The translations under genes were made by a program, and so were the position numbers. Positions 22,507-28,501 of a DNA stretch of 28,501 bases are shown piece after piece (position 1 is the first letter of the stretch; every line of letters begins with the position of its first letter). The stretch is from NCBI GenBank assembly GCA_000434395.1, contig FR878756.1:1-28501 (forward strand), written 5' to 3'. The notes under the pieces are model-generated. The model saw only the letters and a list, made by a program, of their open reading frames with translations. It was not told the DNA's origin and did not search any database. Source of the stretch: Clostridium sp. CAG:568. GTDB taxonomy: Bacteria > Bacillota_I > Bacilli_A > RFN20 > CAG-288.

Positions 22507-23883
22507 ATGGAATTTTCATATTTATTATCCTATATCGGCGGCTCGATAACATTTATAATAGTAACTTTTTGTGGTGAATTTCTTTTCTCCTTAAACTATA
22601 AAAGAAAAGATAAATTTGTCTTGAGATATAGCCTTTCTTTACTTATCACATTATCTTTAAGCGTAGCACTTACCATACCCTATTATATTGTCGATGTTAT
22701 ATATAAAGAAATAGTATGGTCAAACATTGTTGTCATCGTCTTATACCTTTCAATGTTTACCTTAACGGTAATAGCCAATAAACTTTGTTACGACGAATCA
22801 TTTACTTCCTGCCTTTTATCAGGGCTTGCCGGTTACGCCTCCCAGCATATTTTTTATGGTACTTATTCAATAATAAACATTGCAACCAATCTTGAAAACA
22901 CTATATATGGGCTATTTCATTTTTCGGATATCAATCTTGTATTTGTATGTAGCAATTTTCTATGCATGCTTATTCAGCTTGCTATCGCATCGATTGTACT
23001 TACGCTTTGTTATTTTCTAGTAGCACGAAAGACCAATAAAATTTCGCCAGTAGGCTTTGTTCAAAAAAATGTATGCTTTATCACAGGCTCTACAATTATG
23101 ATTGTGCTTATATTTAATGTGTTTTGTGACGTGTTCGCTTCATTTAATATCGCAACCTCTATATTCGGTAAACTGCTACTCGTCGTTTGTTGTATCTTTA
23201 TTCTAGTATTTTACTATAATATGCTTGAAGCAGGTTCTTATAAAAACGACTTGGATATCGTCAATAATCTCAACCGATCCGAACGCAGGCACTTTGAAAA
23301 ACTCAAAAAAGACATGGAACTTATAAGTATAAAGTGTCATGACATAAAACATTATATCGCTATGGCAGGAGAAAACGGCGGCGTTAATGTATCCGAATTA
23401 AATGAACTCGTAAACATTTACGAATTAACGATCAAAACAGGTAATGAAATAATAGATACACTTATTGCTGACCGTAGCCTATATTGTTCTGCACATAATA
23501 TCAAACTAACAGTCATAGCCGACGCATCGCAATTAGATTTTATAAGCGCTTCGGATATGTGCTCCCTATTTGGTAATATGCTTGAGAACGCTATCGAAGC
23601 CGTTGATAAAGTCAAAGATGAAAGCAAACGTATAATAAATATAAATATCAGACCTGTTGCAGGTCAAGTTTTTTTCTGCATGGAGAATAGTTATGCGGAA
23701 AAGCCAAAAATGGATAATGGTATGCCTGTTTCCTCCAAAGGGGACAAGCAACATCACGGTTTTGGAATGAAAAGCATAAAACTGATAGCAGATAAGTACC
23801 AAGGCAGCTTTTCCTGCTCTATCGATAACGGTGTATTTAGAATAAACATTTTGTTTCCTTTAAACAAAAAATTGACGACTTAG
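22507..23883 (+). CDS. GHKL sensor histidine kinase (AgrC-like)
   Basis: A 458-residue membrane kinase. The N-terminal half (about 5-238) has six or seven hydrophobic segments, the usual sensor of AgrC/BlpH-type kinases. A dimerisation helix carries CHDIKHY with the phospho-accepting His 278. The GHKL ATPase follows: N-box GNMLENAIEAV (356-366), then a G-box HHGFGMKSIKLIADKY (416-431). All needed residues are visible. It is encoded 1 base downstream of the LytTR regulator gene, so the pair is one translational unit. No AgrD/AgrB-like pheromone or processing gene is seen nearby, so the signal is unknown; a sugar or peptide is possible. The stop codon lies inside the first copy of a 20-bp direct repeat. 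Confidence 0.9.
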   Translation: MEFSYLLSYIGGSITFIIVTFCGEFLFSLNYKRKDKFVLRYSLSLLITLSLSVALTIPYYIVDVIYKEIVWSNIVVIVLYLSMFTLTVIANKLCYDESFTSCLLSGLAGYASQHIFYGTYSIINIATNLENTIYGLFHFSDINLVFVCSNFLCMLIQLAIASIVLTLCYFLVARKTNKISPVGFVQKNVCFITGSTIMIVLIFNVFCDVFASFNIATSIFGKLLLVVCCIFILVFYYNMLEAGSYKNDLDIVNNLNRSERRHFEKLKKDMELISIKCHDIKHYIAMAGENGGVNVSELNELVNIYELTIKTGNEIIDTLIADRSLYCSAHNIKLTVIADASQLDFISASDMCSLFGNMLENAIEAVDKVKDESKRIININIRPVAGQVFFCMENSYAEKPKMDNGMPVSSKGDKQHHGFGMKSIKLIADKYQGSFSCSIDNGVFRINILFPLNKKLTT

Positions 23884-23907
23884 GACAAAAAATTACGGCT
23901 TAGGACA
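23865..23907 (+). promoter_or_regulatory. 20-bp-period direct repeat, candidate LytTR site
   Basis: CTTAGGACA occurs at 23879-23887 and again at 23899-23907, exactly 20 bp apart, inside longer near-identical halves (23865-23885 and 23886-23905). A TTTAAT that could be a -10 box follows at 23935-23940, with a poor -35, as in activator-dependent promoters. A 5-bp inverted repeat GTGAT-N5-ATCAC (23949-23963) lies near the expected start. The arrangement fits an activator site driving the lipoprotein-GH3 genes. Confidence 0.5.
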
Positions 23908-23993
23908 TTGATATTTACTGAATGCCCTTTCTCTTTTAATTTATTAGTGTGATAAAAAATCACAAAATAATAATCATTTATGGAGGAAACCCT

Positions 23994-24878
23994 ATGAGAA
24001 ACTTTAAAAAGTTTGTCCCCGTAACGGCTATGTTTGCACTCGTTGCAACAACGTTAGGGCTTACTGCTTGTGGAAGCGGAAACGAAGGAGGTAATGGCGG
24101 TAACAGCTCATGCAAAAAGACACCTTTTATAAAAGATGTCGTTATTTTAAATGCACCTGAAGTCAATTATCTTTATGGCGATACGTTTGATGAAGGCGAC
24201 TTCTTGCTTCAAGAAATTTATTCAGATGGGGCAACTAAAAACGTAACAAGTGGCTATCAATTTATAAGAAAGCAAGAAAGCGTATTAGTTGACGAAGAAA
24301 ATTGGGTTTACGAGGATAAAGATGTAGAACTTACTGCACCAATGACAAGAAACGATACCGAAATTTATATCGAATATAAGACTACATGTCAAGGATACGA
24401 CCTCACCTATAATCTTACTCAACCTTTAAATGTGCAAGATCCAAATTCAGCGGATACTGTTATTTTTACGGTAGGTACTAACGACAAGGTATATTTCTAT
24501 GGCGATGGTCACGTTGAGTCTTATGGCGTTCAATGGAACAATGAGTATTGGCAATATGGCACAAATAGCGGTAAATGGAGTTGGAATGGCACTGAACTTG
24601 TAATAGCTATGAAAAATTATAATTCAAATATCAGTGAAAATCCTGCTGATGAATATCGTGAACTTTACGTAACAAAGAATGCCGATGGCACTTTCACATT
24701 CAAATATGAATGGGCAGCAAGAACTGAAGCTCTTCCAGGCGGAGGATTTAAAACCTATACTTTTGGTGGAACCGTATCCAAGAGCGACGTTAAAAGAAGA
24801 CTTACTCCTTCTAAAACATATGGCGATCAAAATTTAAAGGGTAAATATTCAAAGCAAACGGATCACGTTAAAGGTTAA
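23994..24878 (+). CDS. Lipoprotein with bacterial Ig-like domain
   Basis: A 294-residue secreted lipoprotein. The ATG at 23994 is chosen for its GGAGG site (8 bases upstream) and for the signal peptide it opens; lipobox GLTAC gives the lipidated Cys at 26. A short Gly/Asn/Ser linker follows. Residues about 45-155 look like a bacterial Ig-like (Big_3-type) domain: NYLYGDTFDEGDFLLQEIYS then SDGATKNVTSGY. The rest (about 160-280) is a beta-rich domain with many Trp and Tyr (ESYGVQWNNEYWQYG, GKWSWNGTEL), suited to carbohydrate contact. It sits 18 bases upstream of the GH3 gene, in the same operon. It may capture substrate for the GH3 enzyme or act as sensor partner; this is inference. Confidence 0.82.
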   Translation: MRNFKKFVPVTAMFALVATTLGLTACGSGNEGGNGGNSSCKKTPFIKDVVILNAPEVNYLYGDTFDEGDFLLQEIYSDGATKNVTSGYQFIRKQESVLVDEENWVYEDKDVELTAPMTRNDTEIYIEYKTTCQGYDLTYNLTQPLNVQDPNSADTVIFTVGTNDKVYFYGDGHVESYGVQWNNEYWQYGTNSGKWSWNGTELVIAMKNYNSNISENPADEYRELYVTKNADGTFTFKYEWAARTEALPGGGFKTYTFGGTVSKSDVKRRLTPSKTYGDQNLKGKYSKQTDHVKG

Positions 24879-24896
24879 CTTCGGAGGAAAAGCTAA

Positions 24897-27809
24897 ATGA
24901 AGTCATCTAAACTTTTCAGAGGGCTTTCGGCAGTATCCATATTCCTTTTCTTTACAATAAACGGACTTACCGTCGGAATGTTTAATGGTGCGGGCTTTAT
25001 TAATAAAGCGCTTAACACACCAACTTCAATATATGTAAAAAAGGAAAACGGAACACAAGAAATCCCAACCTACTTTAAGAGTGAATTCTCAAAAGATATA
25101 AATAATTTTACCCAAGATGAGTTAAAGGCTAAAAACGAAGCGGCTGAGAAATTTATCGAAAGCGAAGAGGAAGAGAGCGCAGTTCTTTTAAAAAACGATA
25201 ATAATGCACTTCCTCTTACAGCAGAGGAACAAAAAAAGGTAAGCCTCTTCGGTTATACCACTGTTTCGCCTTACTATCGTTCACATTCAGGCGGTGGCGG
25301 TTCTCAAAGAACGGTATCTTTCTTGGAGGCTTTGGAAAGCCGTAATATAAAGTATAACACTACATTGACTGACTTATATAGCGGACTTTCATATGAAAGA
25401 AACTATAAATCGGTTGCTGAAGCGCCTCTTTCCGTATATAGTGAATCGGTTAAAAGTTCATTCGCATCGTATAACGGAGCTGCGATAGTAACACTTTCGC
25501 GTGAAGCTGGCGAAAACGACGACTTAATTACAAATTATCAAGATAGCGATGGCACCGTTCATTCAATTCTCGCTCTCAACAAAAACGAGAAGGATATGCT
25601 TAATCTCGTTAAGGAGTATAAAGAGAATGGCACATTTAAAAAGATTATAGTTCTTCTCAATACTTGTAATACTATGGAAGTCGGATGGCTCGATGAATAC
25701 AAAGTAGATGCCTGCCTTTGGATTGGAGGCCCTGGAATGAGTACCGGTTTCTATGGTGTGGCGGATTTACTTACTGGCGAGGTTAATCCTTCTGGTAAAT
25801 TAGTCGATACATATTCTACAAGTTCGCTTTCTGCCCCTGCAATGCAAAATTTCGGCGCGATGAGCACTAATAATCTCGTATATGCGGAAAATATTTACGT
25901 AGGATATAAATATTATGAAACCCGTTACGAAGACGTGATTTTGAATAGATATGGAGCAAATTCCACTGTAGGAGTTTACGCTTCAGAAGGCGCTTGGGAT
26001 TATGCCAAGGAAGTAACCTATCCTTTTGGATACGGACTTTCCTACACTACTTTCACACAAACATTAAAGGGCGTTAAAGACAATGGTGATGGCACCCTCA
26101 CAGTTACCGTCAACGTAAAGAACACGGGCGAGGTCGCAGGTAAATCGGTTGTTGAAATTTATTCGCAAACACCTTATGGAGATTACGAAAAAGAAAATCT
26201 TGTTGAAAAGTCAGCTATACAACTTGCAGGCTTTGAAAAAACAGATAAATTAAACGCAGGCGATGACGTCGACGTAAAAGTTGCCGTTGATAAGTATTTC
26301 TTAGCTTCATACGATTATAAGAAGCTTGGCGGATATTATTTAAGTGCTGGTGATTATTATCTCGCTCTTGGTGATAACGCGCATGACGCATTAAACAACG
26401 TGCTTGCAGCGAAAAACGCTACTGGTATGGTTGATTTTGATGGTACATCTATTAACGGTGATAAAAACAAAGTATATCATTGGACCGAAAAATTCAATTC
26501 CGATCTCTATAAGATAACAAAAGCAGGTGGAACAGTAGAAAATCAACTACAAGCAGCGGATATTAACACTTGGAAGACAAATGAAGTTAAATACCTTACT
26601 CGTCAGGATTGGCAAAATACTTACCCAACAAAGCTTTCAATAGAAAGCACTGCTGAAATGCTTGCTGCTTCAGAAGATAAAGAGTATAAAAAGCCTGAAA
26701 ACGCAATATCTTCAAACGATGTTAAAAACGACCAAAACCTCGGTATTAAAATAGCTGATATGTGGGGTGTTGATATTGACGCCGTTGATTCAAATGGCGA
26801 AAATATATGGGATAAATTCATAAGCCAACTCTCCATCGACGAGCTTGTGTCACTTATGTGCGACCAAAACGCTATCAGCGCTATTAAAGATATCGGCTTT
26901 TTAGGAGGAACTAACTCAGATGGAATAGATGGTGTAAACGTTAACTGCTACATAAGCCAAAACGTTGCGGCAGCATCGTGGGATAGAACTCTTTTACAAA
27001 GACGTGGCGAGTTTATTGGCGAAGATTGTCTATTTAAAAAGGTTCAGTTCCTTTGGGGACCAGGCGCAAACTATCACCGTCATCCATTCTGTGGAAGAAA
27101 CTTTGAATATTATTCAGAAGATTCTTTAATCGGTTATGAAATGGCTGCAGCTCAGGTAAAGGGCTCAGAAAGCAAAGGCGTTGCCGTAGGTATTAAGCAC
27201 TTTTTCTCTAATGATCAAGAAACAATGCGTGGAGGCATATTCACTTGGTCTACTGAACAAGCATTTAGAGAAATTTATCTCCGTCCTTTCGAAGGTGCTT
27301 TCGTAAAAGGTGGCGCTACTGCAACTATGACTACAAATAGTCGCGTAGGATTACAATACGTAGGTCAATATAAAGAGCTTACAACAAATATATTGCGTAA
27401 CGAATGGGGTTTCTATGGCATAGTAATTACCGATGCAGGAGGCGGATATACTTCGATTCCTGACTTCCTTGTAAGTGGCGGAAATATGTTCTGCTTCTGT
27501 GGAAATGCAGAAGAAGTAAAAAGAGAATTAAGACGTGCGATTTTAAATGGCGACGATGGCAATTTGTTACAGGTACTACAAGAAAACGCAAAGGAAATTC
27601 TCTATACCTACGCACATACTAATCTTATGAATGGACTTACTTCCGACTTTGACGTCATTGAGGTTACTCCTTGGTGGCAAACAGCGATGATTGCTGTTAA
27701 CGTAGTAATAGGTGTAATAACATTAGGTCTATTAGTTTGCTTCGTTCTTTTTACATATGTTTTAAAGAAAAAAAACATTGTGGAAATAAGTGAAGCGAAA
27801 AAAATGTGA
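24897..27809 (+). CDS. Glycoside hydrolase family 3 enzyme with swapped domain order, membrane-anchored
   Basis: A 970-residue GH3 enzyme, probably a beta-glucosidase or beta-xylosidase, with the domains in reversed order. The usual C-terminal alpha/beta domain comes first (about 60-385; start NEAAEKFIESEEEESAVLLK, end FGYGLSYTTF), then a fibronectin III-like domain (about 395-505; KSVVEIYSQTPYG), then the catalytic barrel (about 640-915): DGIDGV (675-680), GPGANYHRHPFCGRNFEYYS, IKHFFSNDQE (Lys 767, His 768), and the nucleophile Asp 846 in GIVITDAGG, where SDW is usual. Reversed order is known in some rumen GH3 enzymes such as Ruminococcus albus beta-glucosidase. Hydrophobic segments lie at both ends (about 8-30 and 928-953), so the enzyme should be tethered outside the membrane. 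GGAGG precedes the ATG. It is co-transcribed with the Ig-like lipoprotein and a small membrane protein. Confidence 0.9.
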   Translation: MKSSKLFRGLSAVSIFLFFTINGLTVGMFNGAGFINKALNTPTSIYVKKENGTQEIPTYFKSEFSKDINNFTQDELKAKNEAAEKFIESEEEESAVLLKNDNNALPLTAEEQKKVSLFGYTTVSPYYRSHSGGGGSQRTVSFLEALESRNIKYNTTLTDLYSGLSYERNYKSVAEAPLSVYSESVKSSFASYNGAAIVTLSREAGENDDLITNYQDSDGTVHSILALNKNEKDMLNLVKEYKENGTFKKIIVLLNTCNTMEVGWLDEYKVDACLWIGGPGMSTGFYGVADLLTGEVNPSGKLVDTYSTSSLSAPAMQNFGAMSTNNLVYAENIYVGYKYYETRYEDVILNRYGANSTVGVYASEGAWDYAKEVTYPFGYGLSYTTFTQTLKGVKDNGDGTLTVTVNVKNTGEVAGKSVVEIYSQTPYGDYEKENLVEKSAIQLAGFEKTDKLNAGDDVDVKVAVDKYFLASYDYKKLGGYYLSAGDYYLALGDNAHDALNNVLAAKNATGMVDFDGTSINGDKNKVYHWTEKFNSDLYKITKAGGTVENQLQAADINTWKTNEVKYLTRQDWQNTYPTKLSIESTAEMLAASEDKEYKKPENAISSNDVKNDQNLGIKIADMWGVDIDAVDSNGENIWDKFISQLSIDELVSLMCDQNAISAIKDIGFLGGTNSDGIDGVNVNCYISQNVAAASWDRTLLQRRGEFIGEDCLFKKVQFLWGPGANYHRHPFCGRNFEYYSEDSLIGYEMAAAQVKGSESKGVAVGIKHFFSNDQETMRGGIFTWSTEQAFREIYLRPFEGAFVKGGATATMTTNSRVGLQYVGQYKELTTNILRNEWGFYGIVITDAGGGYTSIPDFLVSGGNMFCFCGNAEEVKRELRRAILNGDDGNLLQVLQENAKEILYTYAHTNLMNGLTSDFDVIEVTPWWQTAMIAVNVVIGVITLGLLVCFVLFTYVLKKKNIVEISEAKKM

Positions 27810-27824
27810 TGGAGGGCAATAAAA

Positions 27825-28280
27825 ATGAAATTTCTTAATTATTTCAAAAACAAATCTGTTGCTTTCTACCTTTTCCTTGCTTCAAGCGTAGTAGGCTTAG
27901 TAGGTACAATAATATATGCAGCTTATAGCGGTTCTGCTTATGGCAAAATTAACGGAGGGTCTGAAGTTGGCAGCCATTTCAATACGTTGATATTCGTATT
28001 AATGCTATTAGGTTCGCTTACCTGTGTCTTGCCCCTTGTAAAACCTGAATGGAAGTTTACTCCTATCGTTCCTATAATTTTTTCTTCTGCAGCGTTTGGC
28101 TATTATATCAATGATAGACTTGTAATGATAGAAGAACATCTTAATCATATTTATGGGATGATGGAAAGTGGCGGTAATCTAATAACAGTTATAGTCATAT
28201 TCGTGTTTATGCTTATTACTTCAATAACGCTTATAGTTGCATCGTTTATGAATAACGAAAAGAAGACAAAACGTAATTAA
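27825..28280 (+). CDS. Small membrane protein of the GH3 operon
   Basis: A 151-residue protein with four predicted transmembrane helices (about 12-34, 52-70, 76-94 and 118-142) and a short Lys-rich cytoplasmic end. A polar loop (about 36-50, Gly/Ser-rich) separates the first two helices and another (about 96-115, ending YGMMESGGN) the last two. No family can be named with confidence. It starts 15 bases after the GH3 stop with a GGAGGG ribosome site, so it belongs to the same operon and may help place or stabilise the GH3 enzyme. A terminator follows 54 bases later. Confidence 0.75.
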   Translation: MKFLNYFKNKSVAFYLFLASSVVGLVGTIIYAAYSGSAYGKINGGSEVGSHFNTLIFVLMLLGSLTCVLPLVKPEWKFTPIVPIIFSSAAFGYYINDRLVMIEEHLNHIYGMMESGGNLITVIVIFVFMLITSITLIVASFMNNEKKTKRN

Positions 28281-28334
28281 TAAGACAAGTTTGTACTGTT
28301 AAATATTATATTTTTCTACTCCTTATTGATTATT

Positions 28335-28370
28335 CCCGCGTGGATCGTAAATGCGATTTGCGCGGGTTTT
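28335..28370 (+). terminator. Terminator ending the GH3 operon
   Basis: CCCGCG (28335-28340) pairs with CGCGGG (28361-28366), with an inner ATCG/CGAT stem, followed by TTTT. Its GC-rich stem stands out in this AT-rich sequence. The remaining bases to the window end show no supported gene. Confidence 0.85.
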
Positions 28371-28501
28371 ATAATAAAATTCAAATAGTAAAAGTGATTC
28401 TTACTACGCTTACTGCTCGATTTGAAGTACAACATTAATGCAAGCTTGTAATGTTCAAAACTTTCGCTAGATTAAATATTTAATTAAAGGTTTCCCAATC
28501 C

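Noticed and set aside
28425..28456. Inverted arms AACATTA/TAATGTT as a second terminator
   Set aside because: The 7-bp AT-rich stem has a long loop and no T-tract, so it is probably chance.

Overview
The window looks like a low-GC Gram-positive bacterium (Bacillota, probably a host-associated member of Bacilli or a relative). The reasons are AT-rich coding sequence, strong GGAGG-type ribosome sites, lipoboxes with SPase II cysteines, an AgrA/AgrC-type LytTR two-component pair, and no outer-membrane genes. TGA acts as a stop in several intact genes and TGG encodes Trp, so the standard bacterial code applies. The two glycoside hydrolases (GH5, GH3) suit a gut or rumen polysaccharide user; the exact taxon is inference.

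Region 1 (about 1-11.2 kb) is an array of five large secreted lipoproteins. Two carry many divergent InlB-B-like repeats (126-3116, 3197-5455). Three (5472-7211, 7255-8934, 9063-11201) appear to be remote paralogues of one two-halved fold. Clear intrinsic terminators separate most units, and 3197/5472 form an operon.

Region 2 (11.4-15 kb) holds an OppD/F-like ABC ATPase with an intact Walker A but decayed signature, Walker B and H-loop, a membrane-anchored GH5 enzyme, and a small two-helix membrane protein preceded by a possible 16-codon leader ORF. Region 3 (15-16.9 kb, minus strand) is an SPFH/stomatin-NfeD operon led by a small unrecognised, perhaps AbrB-like, protein joined to nfeD by a TAATG overlap.

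Region 4 (16.9-21.5 kb) is an accessory island between two direct copies of that small gene with its promoter; the second copy is a truncated pseudogene. The island holds a winged-helix remnant, a compact operon (HTH-ankyrin-like protein, a 49-aa very acidic peptide, a small lipoprotein), a lipoprotein gene broken by one TAA, a LEM3-type GIY-YIG nuclease and a heavily decayed Cys-rich gene. The HTH/acidic peptide/lipoprotein operon is the best candidate for an undescribed functional unit.

Region 5 (21.5-28.5 kb, plus strand) uses different codons (more CGT, CTC, GGC) and reads as a module: LytTR regulator, GHKL sensor kinase, Ig-like lipoprotein, a domain-swapped GH3 enzyme anchored in the membrane, and a small membrane protein, ending at a GC-rich terminator. 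A 20-bp-period direct repeat between the kinase and the lipoprotein gene is a candidate regulator binding site, which would make the GH3 genes a target of the two-component system.
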